From NCBI GenBank assembly GCA_938041445.1, contig CALISO010000029.1:81032-145031 (forward strand): a DNA stretch of 64,000 nt, given 5' to 3'. Positions 44,432-53,300 of this stretch are shown one piece after another. The position numbers and the translations under genes are program-made. Positions within the stretch are counted from its first letter, which is position 1. Each line of letters starts with the position of its first letter. The notes under the pieces are model-generated. The model was not told the DNA's origin and did no database searches. It saw only the letters and a list, made by a program, of their open reading frames with translations. This DNA comes from an uncultured Saprospiraceae bacterium (lineage in GTDB: Bacteria > Bacteroidota > Bacteroidia > Chitinophagales > Saprospiraceae).

Positions 44432-45307
44432 CTATTTGCCTTCACCGAGGTAGTGTCTAAGCAATTTACTTCTACTCGCTGACCTTAGCTTATTGATGGC
44501 CTTATCTTTAATCTGTCTTACTCTTTCTCTGGTAAGTCCAAATTTCTCACCAATATCCTCTAAAGACATTGGGTGCTCTATACCTAGACCAAAATAAAGC
44601 TTAATAACATCCATTTGTCGTTCTGATAGTGTATTGAGTGATCGTCCAATCTCTCTTCTAAGAGAGTCCATATACTCAAGTTGACTATCAGTACTAGGCG
44701 TTCCGCCATTTTCGAGCACATCTAGCAGTGAGTTATCTTCTCCATCAACAAATGGTGCATCCATAGATACGTGTCTTGAAGCAACGCCTAAGGTAGTTGA
44801 TACCTCATCAGCAGAGATTTCCAATAGATCAGCCAATTCTTCTGCAGAGGGCTCTCTCTCGAACTCTTGCTCTAGTTCTGAAAATGCTCTATTAATCTTA
44901 TTAAGTGATCCGACCTTATTGAGCGGTAGTCTTACGATACGTGATTGTTCCGCGAGAGCTTGTAGGATCGATTGTCTAATCCACCATACAGCGTACGATA
45001 TAAATTTGAATCCTCTAGTCTCATCAAATCGCTGAGCGGCCTTGATAAGTCCTAAGTTACCTTCATTAATTAAATCAGATAAAGAGAGTCCTTGGTTTTG
45101 GTATTGCTTAGCAACTGATACGACGAATCTTAAGTTTGCCTTTGTTAACCTTTCAAGGGCATCTTGGTCTCCAGCTTTAATCTTTTTGGCTAAATCCACT
45201 TCTTCTTCTGGAGTCAATAGGTCTACTTTACCAATCTCCTGTAAGTATTTTTCCAGAGACTGACTTTCTCTGTTTGTAATGGATTTGGTAATTTTCAGCT
45301 GACGCAT
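44432..45307 (-). CDS. rpoD: Primary RNA polymerase sigma factor (SigA/RpoD)
   Basis: Group 1 sigma-70 factor of Bacteroidota, which lacks the long acidic region 1.1 and is short (291 aa from the ATG at 45307, chosen as the conserved [16 protein letters not shown] start; the track begins two codons earlier). Seen: region 1.2 [20 protein letters not shown], region 2 [30 protein letters not shown] (in part), [10 protein letters not shown] (region 2.4), region 3 with [12 protein letters not shown], and region 4 with ENG...[17 protein letters not shown] and [21 protein letters not shown]. It recognises the TAnnTTTG promoters seen in this window. The S41 protease gene follows immediately. Confidence 0.96.
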   Translation of the reverse strand: MRQLKITKSITNRESQSLEKYLQEIGKVDLLTPEEEVDLAKKIKAGDQDALERLTKANLRFVVSVAKQYQNQGLSLSDLINEGNLGLIKAAQRFDETRGFKFISYAVWWIRQSILQALAEQSRIVRLPLNKVGSLNKINRAFSELEQEFEREPSAEELADLLEISADEVSTTLGVASRHVSMDAPFVDGEDNSLLDVLENGGTPSTDSQLEYMDSLRREIGRSLNTLSERQMDVIKLYFGLGIEHPMSLEDIGEKFGLTRERVRQIKDKAINKLRSASRSKLLRHYLGEGK

Positions 45308-45387
45308 TCCCATATATCAAGGTCTTTTGTAGTGGTTATTTTAGAAACTATATTCTAAAGTTGGATTCATTGTTCTGTTAAGGAAGA

Positions 45388-45395
45388 CAAAAATA
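45388..45395 (-). promoter_or_regulatory. Candidate -7 box upstream of rpoD
   Basis: Minus strand TATTTTTG matches TAnnTTTG about 80 nt before the rpoD start. TTG triplets upstream are not at the usual distance. The rest of the 209 nt rpoD/START-like gap holds no gene I can support. Confidence 0.35.
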
Positions 45396-45516
45396 CGACA
45401 ACTTTTCAAATGATGTAGGAACAAAAATAGTTCAAAGGAACTTATATTATAAAATAAAATGGTTTTATTTGTGGGCATCAGATGATTGCCTAGTTAAAAC
45501 ACCCTCACGTACAAAC

Positions 45517-45894
45517 ATGAAAAGATCCAAAATTGATCTGGAATTTATCTTCAGAGCTTCTCCAGAAATCTTATATAAGTTTCTCGTTCTTCCTGAATGC
45601 CTAGTCAGATGGTTTTGTGATTCTGTAGACATCACTGGTGACCAGTTTGTCTTTGAATGGGACGGTGATGAAGAAAACGCTGAACTCGTAGATGATATCG
45701 AAGCTGAAAGACTACGATTCAAGTGGGAAGATTCTGAGGACGGAGAACATCTAGAATTCAGAATGTATAAGTCTGGAGTCACAAATGAGACAATCCTTGA
45801 GATTACAGACTACTGTGATGAAGGTGAAGAAGACCTACAGTCAGACCTATGGGCATCTCAAATCTCAAAACTTAGAAAGGAAACTGGAGGATAG
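45517..45894 (+). CDS. START-like/SRPBCC-fold protein
   Basis: Small protein of 125 aa from the ATG at 45517; the track ORF starts 16 codons earlier at TTG, giving an implausible tail. Seen: KIDLEFIFRASPEILYKFLV and EWDGDEENAELVDDIEAERL, a pattern typical of the short START-like, AHSA1-type proteins common in Bacteroidota, which have a hydrophobic ligand cavity. The protein is strongly acidic. It lies divergent from rpoD and 70 nt before glmM. Ligand and role are unknown. Confidence 0.8.
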   Translation: MKRSKIDLEFIFRASPEILYKFLVLPECLVRWFCDSVDITGDQFVFEWDGDEENAELVDDIEAERLRFKWEDSEDGEHLEFRMYKSGVTNETILEITDYCDEGEEDLQSDLWASQISKLRKETGG

Positions 45895-45964
45895 AGTAAC
45901 CAATTACCTTCCAAAGGCTTGTTAAACTCATCTTTCTTTTACTTAGCCAAATCATACTGTTCAT

Positions 45965-47347
45965 ATGACATTGATCAAATCGATCTCTGGTATTCGAGGA
46001 ACAATAGGCGGTCGATACGCTGATAACCTCACGCCACTTGATATTGTAGAATGTGTATCAGGTTACGCATTTATGTTAAAACAAGAAACGAAGATACCTA
46101 CGGTCGTCACTGGAAGAGATGCCAGGATATCTGGGGCTATGGTCTCTCAGATAGCTATAAACACTTTAATCTCTTGTGGGGTCAATGTCATAGACCTTGG
46201 TCTTAGTACCACTCCGACAGTTGAAATGGCTGTCACACATCACAATGCTCAAGGAGGCATCATCTTCACTGCAAGCCATAATCCTAAACAATGGAATGCG
46301 CTGAAGTTTCTAAATGGGACTGGAGAATTTATTTCTGCGGCACAAGGTGAATCAATCTTGGAAAGTATCAAGACTAAGGATTGGGAGTACTCAGATGTGG
46401 ACTCATTAGGTACTGTATCTGAAGATCCAGATGCCGTAGACAGACATATTGATGCCATCCTCTCTCTACCTTATATAGAGGTGAATGCGATCAAGGCTAA
46501 AAACTATTCAGTAGTGGTCGATTGTATCAATAGTACTGGAGCAATGAGTATTCCGCCATTACTAGACAAACTGAACTGTAAGTACTCCTTGATAAATAGT
46601 GATATGACAGGAGACTTTGCGCATAATCCTGAACCCTTGGCAAAAAATCTCATAGATCTATGCAATAGCGTGAAAACGTATCGTGCAGATCTTGGTATTG
46701 CCGTCGACCCTGACGTAGACAGATTAGCCTTGATTGATGAGAAAGGTCAACTTATTGGCGAAGAGTACACATTGGTGTTGGCCGCTGATTATCTTCTACC
46801 AATCATTGGGGGGACTACTGTAAGCAATCTATCCTCAACGCGTGCTTTAGCGGATATTGCAAGTAAACATAATACCACTTATCATGCATCTGCTGTTGGT
46901 GAGGTAAATGTAGTCAATACAATGAAGGCGAATGGTGCTAACATCGGTGGTGAAGGGAATGGTGGAGTCATACTTGGTGACTTACATTATGGAAGAGATT
47001 CCTTAGCAGGTATTGCTATCACTTTATCTAAATTGGCAACAAGTGGTGAATCACTATCAAGTATCAGAGCATCTTATCCTGATTATACGATTATCAAAAA
47101 TAAAATTCAGCTTACGCCTGAGATAGATATTGATAAATTGATTCAGTCACTTGAGCAAGAGTATGCAGATGAATCACTCAACAAGGTTGATGGGCTCAAA
47201 ATTAATTTCAAGCAAGGATGGGTGCACTTACGAAAGTCTAATACTGAGCCAATCATCAGAGTATATGCTGAATCGAGCAGTAGTGAAGCTGCTGAGTCTC
47301 TCGCAAGTAAGGTAATGAAGAGTGCGGACCGCATCATTAATAGCTAA
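45965..47347 (+). CDS. glmM: Phosphoglucosamine mutase (or related phosphohexomutase)
   Basis: Phosphohexomutase superfamily enzyme, expected to interconvert glucosamine 6- and 1-phosphate on the way to UDP-GlcNAc. Seen: SGIRGTIGG at residue 8, the phosphoserine loop FTASHNPKQWNALKF near residue 101, metal site VDPDVDRLALIDE near residue 246, sugar loop GGEGNGGVI near residue 331, and phosphate loop RKSNTEPIIRVYAES near residue 426. The 460 aa length is normal. Phosphomannomutase activity cannot be excluded from sequence alone. It shares one base (TAATG) with the next gene. Confidence 0.88.
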   Translation: MTLIKSISGIRGTIGGRYADNLTPLDIVECVSGYAFMLKQETKIPTVVTGRDARISGAMVSQIAINTLISCGVNVIDLGLSTTPTVEMAVTHHNAQGGIIFTASHNPKQWNALKFLNGTGEFISAAQGESILESIKTKDWEYSDVDSLGTVSEDPDAVDRHIDAILSLPYIEVNAIKAKNYSVVVDCINSTGAMSIPPLLDKLNCKYSLINSDMTGDFAHNPEPLAKNLIDLCNSVKTYRADLGIAVDPDVDRLALIDEKGQLIGEEYTLVLAADYLLPIIGGTTVSNLSSTRALADIASKHNTTYHASAVGEVNVVNTMKANGANIGGEGNGGVILGDLHYGRDSLAGIAITLSKLATSGESLSSIRASYPDYTIIKNKIQLTPEIDIDKLIQSLEQEYADESLNKVDGLKINFKQGWVHLRKSNTEPIIRVYAESSSSEAAESLASKVMKSADRIINS

Positions 47348-48012
47348 TGTCCATCCCCAACATAGATTGTTATCATACTATTGATCAAGTTTATAGTGGT
47401 GAATACAAGGCTAAGGGTAGCAAGTTTATCTGCTACTTAATGCCTACTGATTCTATTGATACATTCCAAGAACACTTGAGTCAAGTCAAAAGAGACCATT
47501 TAAAAAGTAGACATTATTGCTATGCCTATCGTTTGGGATATCAAGGAGAAGTTTATCGGATTAATGATGATGGAGAGCCCTCAGGTACTGCTGGCAAACC
47601 TATTTATGGTCAATTAATCAAAAACGAACTCACAAATGTCTGTGGTATCGTGATTAGATATTTTGGTGGTACGAAGCTAGGTACTAGTGGACTGATCACA
47701 GCCTACAAATCATCCACTGAGGAAGCCATTAAACAAGCTAACATTCTTACTAAAACTAGGATGGGACAAGTCAGGATAGCATTTGACTATAGTCTAATGG
47801 GTAAGGTAATGCAAGTCATCAAAAATGCTAAACTTGATATCGATACGACAGATTTTGGTGTAAGTCCAAGTTTGATATTGACTTGTCCATATTCCACTAC
47901 AGATGCGACTGTTGTTAAATTTAAGGCAACTTATTTGGACAGGGTGATTGCTGATATTAAGGATACCGATGACCTTGATGGCATTCAAATTGATCTCATC
48001 GACACACCTTAA
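47347..48012 (+). CDS. YigZ/IMPACT-family protein
   Basis: A 221 aa YigZ protein with N-terminal UPF0029 domain and a C-terminal ferredoxin-like domain. Seen: YKAKGSKFICYLMP near residue 18, KSRHYCYAYRLG near residue 57, NDDGEPSGTAGKPIYGQL near residue 76 and VIRYFGGTKLGTSGLI near residue 98, the standard family landmarks. The eukaryotic relative IMPACT modulates translation-stress signalling; the bacterial role is unclear. Start codon overlaps the glmM stop by one base, so they are translationally coupled. Confidence 0.93.
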   Translation: MSIPNIDCYHTIDQVYSGEYKAKGSKFICYLMPTDSIDTFQEHLSQVKRDHLKSRHYCYAYRLGYQGEVYRINDDGEPSGTAGKPIYGQLIKNELTNVCGIVIRYFGGTKLGTSGLITAYKSSTEEAIKQANILTKTRMGQVRIAFDYSLMGKVMQVIKNAKLDIDTTDFGVSPSLILTCPYSTTDATVVKFKATYLDRVIADIKDTDDLDGIQIDLIDTP

Positions 48013-48103
48013 CGATAAAATCGTCAATAAGAAAGAACTTAATCAAAAAGGAGTCGTTAACTCTACTTAATACTATTCTCCAAATCGGAGGAAAAACAAA
48101 TAT

Positions 48104-49573
48104 ATGAGCAAACCAAAAATTACCACCCTAGGTGCCCTAAAGAAATCAGGCTATTCTCCCAAGTCTATTAAAGAAGAACTAAGAGAAAATCTACTAGCTA
48201 AAATGAAAAAAAAGGAGCCGTTATTCGAAGGAATTCACGGATATGACTCGACGGTTCTACCTGACTTAAAGCGATCAGTATTGAGTAGACATAACATCCT
48301 CTTATTGGGGTTAAGAGGACAAGCCAAAACTCGTCTTGCACGAATGTTAGTAAACTTTCTTGATGAGTACATTCCAGTTGTAGAAGGATCAGAAATCAAT
48401 GACGACCCGATGCAACCAATCTCAGTATTTGCAAGAGAGCTGGTAGGTGAGAAAGGAGATAAGACACCCATAAGTTGGCTACATAGAACTGAGAGATATA
48501 TAGAAAAATTGGCTACTCCAGATGTAAGTATCGCTGACTTAGTAGGTGATGTAGACCCAATCAAGGCTGCAACATTGAAGTTGCCATTCTCTGATGAGAG
48601 AGTGATTCACTTTGGCCTAATCCCAAGAGCCCATAGGTCAATATTTGTGGTGAATGAGTTGCCTGACTTGCAAGCAAGAATTCAAGTATCACTATTTAAC
48701 ATCCTACAAGAAGAAGACTTGCAAATACGAGGATTTAAATTGAGATTACCTCTGGACATTATGTTTATGTTTACTGCTAATCCAGAAGATTACACTAATA
48801 GAGGTAGCATCATCACTCCACTAAAAGATAGAATCGAGAGTCAAATACTTACTCACTACCCGATTAATCTTGAAGACAGTGCAAAGATTACGCTACAGGA
48901 AGCGAATATTTCTAAGGACCAAAAGTCAGCAATCGATGTCACTGAAGACCTATTATTCCTTATAGAAACATTTGTAGATAAAGCACGGAACTCGGAGTAT
49001 ATCGATGATAAAAGTGGTGTATCTGCGAGATTGGCTATCTCTGCCTATGAAAATCTGTATAGTAGCGCCGAACTCAGACTCATTCAGAATAATGAGAAAA
49101 AGACACAAGCTAGGATATCAGATATGTGGGGTATTATCCAGTCATTTACTGGAAAAGTAGAACTAGTCTATGAAGGTGAACAAAAGGGTCACTACAACTT
49201 AGCACTGGAATTAATCAATGAGGCAATCAAAGAGAACTTCTTGTACCTCATTGAAGACTTTAAAAAACTTCAAGAAAATAGAAATTACAAAATCATCTAC
49301 ACTTACTTCGAAGCGGGTAATACTATCAATCTTCTACTCAATGATAAAGACAAAGAGTATAAGAAAGCCTTAAGTGACGTGCCAGGCCTAAGTGAATTAG
49401 CAAAGGATATTGCACCAGATGCAACTTACCATAATTACTATATGGAATTGATTCTGCACGGTATGGCCTCAATCGACATTATCTCTAAGTCGTATATGAC
49501 TGACAAGGTTTCGTTTGGCAGTTCGCTTGGAGACTTATTGGAAGACTTAGATGATGATATTTCGTTTAATTAA
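48104..49573 (+). CDS. MoxR/magnesium-chelatase-like AAA+ ATPase
   Basis: AAA+ ATPase of 489 aa resembling the ATPase subunit of magnesium chelatases and MoxR proteins. Seen: Walker A region LLLGLRGQAKTRLARMLV near residue 66, in which the usual GK[ST] reads AKT as in a subfamily; a Walker B-like FVVNELPDLQARIQ near residue 182 with Asn in place of the usual Asp; sensor-1 FTANPEDYTNRG near residue 224. A long C-terminal helical domain follows. A GGAGG sequence lies 12 nt upstream of the ATG. The VWA-domain partner usually encoded next to such ATPases is missing; the transcript ends at a strong terminator (49603-49636). Confidence 0.82.
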   Translation: MSKPKITTLGALKKSGYSPKSIKEELRENLLAKMKKKEPLFEGIHGYDSTVLPDLKRSVLSRHNILLLGLRGQAKTRLARMLVNFLDEYIPVVEGSEINDDPMQPISVFARELVGEKGDKTPISWLHRTERYIEKLATPDVSIADLVGDVDPIKAATLKLPFSDERVIHFGLIPRAHRSIFVVNELPDLQARIQVSLFNILQEEDLQIRGFKLRLPLDIMFMFTANPEDYTNRGSIITPLKDRIESQILTHYPINLEDSAKITLQEANISKDQKSAIDVTEDLLFLIETFVDKARNSEYIDDKSGVSARLAISAYENLYSSAELRLIQNNEKKTQARISDMWGIIQSFTGKVELVYEGEQKGHYNLALELINEAIKENFLYLIEDFKKLQENRNYKIIYTYFEAGNTINLLLNDKDKEYKKALSDVPGLSELAKDIAPDATYHNYYMELILHGMASIDIISKSYMTDKVSFGSSLGDLLEDLDDDISFN

Positions 49574-49602
49574 AAGCGAATGACATCTACACAATCTACA
49601 AA

Positions 49603-49636
49603 GACTTACTTGGGGTTACCCAAGTAGGTCTTTTTT
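49603..49636 (+). terminator. Intrinsic terminator between convergent genes
   Basis: GACTTACTTGGG and CCCAAGTAGGTC form a 12-bp stem with one G-U pair and loop GTTA, followed by six T: a strong terminator for the AAA+ gene. The minus-strand DUF697 gene ends inside it; its stop codon (49616-49618) lies in the loop and the hairpin also forms in its mRNA, without a T-run. Confidence 0.85.
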
Positions 49637-50254
49637 CATTTGCTTGAATTCTGACTTAGATATAATCTTATCTTCAAGTAGCTTGCCTAGTTGTTGTAGT
49701 TTTTCGATTTTGTCTCCTGTTGTAATAGGAGCTTCATCTGGTAAGTCATCTGTCATATCTGCGATAATTACCTCTTCGAAGTTTTCTGTGGAGCTACCTT
49801 CTTTGTTTCTATGATCTGACTCCATATCCTTAGCCATAGACTTACCTTGTTCAAACTTCTCCTTATAAAACTGTGTGAACTTATCAATATCTAGGTCTAC
49901 GATATCTCCACCGGATGAAAAGTGGTTTTTGAACACCTCGCCTATTGCATAAGTAGATGCTCCAGAGAGTACTGACATTGTAACTCCACCTAAGATTGTT
50001 CCTATCACTGGTATGACCTTAGTCATACCTGCAGCTAGTCTAGCAAGACCCGCTCCAGTCAAAGCAGAAACAATAGCCTTTGCTTGATTCTTCTTAAAAT
50101 CTACGTGGTAAAGATTAGCTAATTTCTTGATCATATCTAACTGTATGCCAGTCACAGCGACAAAGTCCACCACAGGGACAGGAATCAATCCAGCCCCAAC
50201 AGCTAGGTACATATGATTACTGACTATCTCGTTAGCTCTTGATTTTACGTCCAT
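49616..50254 (-). CDS. DUF697/YcjF-like protein with C-terminal SHOCT-like motif
   Basis: A 212 aa protein. Residues ~1-120 resemble DUF697, a helical, membrane-associating domain (MYLAVGAGLIPVPVVDFVAV near residue 16, GLARLAAGMTKVIPVIGTIL near residue 73). The last ~33 residues (IEKLQQLGKLLEDKIISKSEF, in part) look like a SHOCT motif, a short helical oligomerisation element. An acidic linker joins them. It lies 97 nt downstream of the macroglobulin gene on the same strand, and its 3' end lies inside a terminator. Function unknown. Confidence 0.78.
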   Translation of the reverse strand: MDVKSRANEIVSNHMYLAVGAGLIPVPVVDFVAVTGIQLDMIKKLANLYHVDFKKNQAKAIVSALTGAGLARLAAGMTKVIPVIGTILGGVTMSVLSGASTYAIGEVFKNHFSSGGDIVDLDIDKFTQFYKEKFEQGKSMAKDMESDHRNKEGSSTENFEEVIIADMTDDLPDEAPITTGDKIEKLQQLGKLLEDKIISKSEFKQMKKDLLG

Positions 50255-50351
50255 AACTACTTCTTGTTTCTATTGATAAAAATATTCTAATCTGATAACC
50301 CAAGTATAAGCACTCTAGTTTCATTGATGCCATAATCATCTACAGACAATC

Positions 50352-53300
50352 TTAATCATCCGACAAAGGTCCTGCTTTCACCTTACCATCGACATCATAG
50401 GCAGAAAATTCTGGGACGTAGAAGCTCTGTACTTCTGCTAGACCACTGCTCACCTCTCCACTCTGCAGTACTTTCACACTATATTCAAGTGTATGTACCC
50501 CTTTAGGAAGTGTCTGTACGAAAAACTCTTGCCCTATGTCGCTTGGACTTTGATAAAGATAGAGACCGTTACGATAATCGTGTCCACTGATCCTATCTGC
50601 TGGTTCAGTATTCGCTGGACGGACGTCTGAGATATACACGTATTGCATTCTATCAAATGCTTCAATCTCAAGTCTAATCGTCAACTCATCGCCTACTGAC
50701 ACATCTCCCTCAGCTATAGGCTCAAAGATGACTTTGTTATCCTTCATTTGCTTGACATAAATAGACTTCTTTATAGAAAGGTTCTTTCCTGACTGATGCT
50801 GCTTGATAGATTCAAGAGGTTGAAAGAATTGATGATAAACTCCTCCAAATACGGGATATTGCTCTCCATTATTCACAGTGATTGATAACTCTCCTGAATA
50901 ATCTCTAGGCTCAAGGTCAATCGTATGGAATGTCAAAGATTTTTCCATATCCAATCGATTTCCGTTAAGGCTTATAACAATATTAGGTGTTTCGTACATC
51001 TCAGTGCCATAAACTTTATAAAGCATCTGTACCACATCTGCAGTTGCTCGATCATTGTACCATTCATTACTGCGCTTATTAGCAAGTAACCACTGTACAG
51101 CCGAGTCTATAAGTGTTGCATCAGCCTCAGCCGCTTTCATAAATGAAATGACTAATGCCTGAGTACCATAAGCATTGGTGTAGGCATAGTATTCATTAAT
51201 CCCTCTCCAAAAGATCGTGCCATCATCTCTAGTAATGGCTCTTTCTTCAAGCGAAGTCTTGACAGCTGTTGCACTGTCGTTCATTCCCTCCTTTAAAAAT
51301 ATAAGTCCAGCTAGTGCTTGCTCATTAATCTGCAGGTTCGACCATTTCTGTTCAAGTGTAGATAACCATTGTTTATGATATGAAGGTGATTGATAATTAT
51401 CACCCAATATGGCGTGCAGGTATAGATCTTGTAACATCAACATATTGACACTATCCTTAGTCCAATTCTTTCGGGATTTTCTGATTTCAGAATCGATATA
51501 ATCAAGTGCCCGCTGGGTTGAGGCTCTATCAACGATAATCTGATCTGAAATAGTCATCTCATATAGTCTAGCTAAATCCAACAAGATTCGCTGAGTCGTG
51601 TATAATGATGATCTCCCCCCTTGAATCCAACTGTATCCGCCATCACCATTTTGAAACATCTTGAGTTTTGCCTTGAGTTGCTTGAGACGTTCTGTAGACT
51701 CATTGGCATTAAAGTACTTGGCAAAATCAGCAGTTCTCGTTTCAGCTCTAGCTGACTGCCTCACCCAAGGAGTCGAATTCAACTCTTGGACTTTGACATC
51801 GTTGTTGCGACTAAGACCGGTCTTCTCAGAGGTGATAGCCTTTGAGGCAAATGCACGTTCTACAGAAGGAAAGTCAGTCACAATTTGATTCGCTACTGAT
51901 TCGATGTATATATTTTCTGATACATTAGTAGAGACTTTCATATTGCGATCACTGAGCATCGGGAAACTTCTTGCAACTAACCAAAATGGATTTGACACCA
52001 ACTCAATTCTCAACGAAGTTGTCTCTTGGTCAGTCGATGGATTGATGATAAGTTCTTCATACATATTTGGGCCAGCCCATATTGGATGACCTGCTGTCAA
52101 AAACTGCTCAGTAGTCAAAACTGGTACTACCCTCGCCTCTGCATCGCTACCAATACTACTCTTAAATGCTGTGACGATCTCTATCTGATCTTTAAAATTG
52201 TTAGGGACGACTAGTCTAAAAGTTTGATTCTGGCTTCCCATCCCATCAATTGACATAGACACATCTGCATCTGCAGTGATAAACTGATCAGTGATGTCTT
52301 CTTGAGTGAGATAAGACTTGATCGAAATTGATGCTTGACCTTCTACTATCCTATCTGTACTGTTTTGGACAGTGATTGGCCATTCAATTTTGTCACCTTC
52401 ATAGAGTAATCTTGTTGGTGTTTGGATGATTTGGATGTCTTTCTTTGTTCTGATAGTTTTCTCTGCTAATCCGTATCGCATCTCCTTATCATGAACAAAA
52501 GCAAGTACCTTCCACTTAGTCAGTGCATCATTTGTCTTGAATGGAAGTGAATATTCACCCTTATTGTCCATCTTGCCGTCAGTGATAAAGAACACCGTCT
52601 CACCAAAATCTGAACGAGGTACTGGCGGAGTATCGATAGAGCTATCGTCATCTTGTGCTGTGGAATATCCAGTAGCAGTATTCTCTGCCATATTTGTGTC
52701 AGCTGCCATCTCTGCTGCTTGTGGAGCTGATGCATCCATCGTCTTAGCCATTCTGGGTGATGCACCAGATCTTGTTGCAGATAGATAATTAATGTTTCTT
52801 CCAGATAGATGGGCAATGCCATACCATTGGGCACGAGGAATTACTTCTAGCTGTATATATGAATTATATCTTGTGTTATTCTGATATCTTCCAATATAAT
52901 GTACCTGACCCCTTCCAGTTCCTATATCACTGAAGTAGAGGTTGGAATAAAAGGAAGGATAAAAGCTAGCAGACCATTGATGAGGATAAATTTCATCTAA
53001 TGCTGCATCGTACATTACCAAGGTTACGTTGCCATCTTTCAAAGGCTTGCCATCTACAGTGGCTATCGCATCTATATTATAATCTGTCCCCGGCATTAAT
53101 ATACTATCAAGCTTAAGGTCAAGGTTCGCATAGGTATCAACATATGGTACATCGACATTGATACGGACATTCTCAACATCTCCTTTTAGTGCTGCAGAGA
53201 AGTGTAAGGTAAACCCTCCTTGATCACTGGTTGCAATCTTGAATTGCAGCTTTAAGGCTTCTTTTCTACTTAGCCAACCTTCTTTGATGATTGTATTTTT

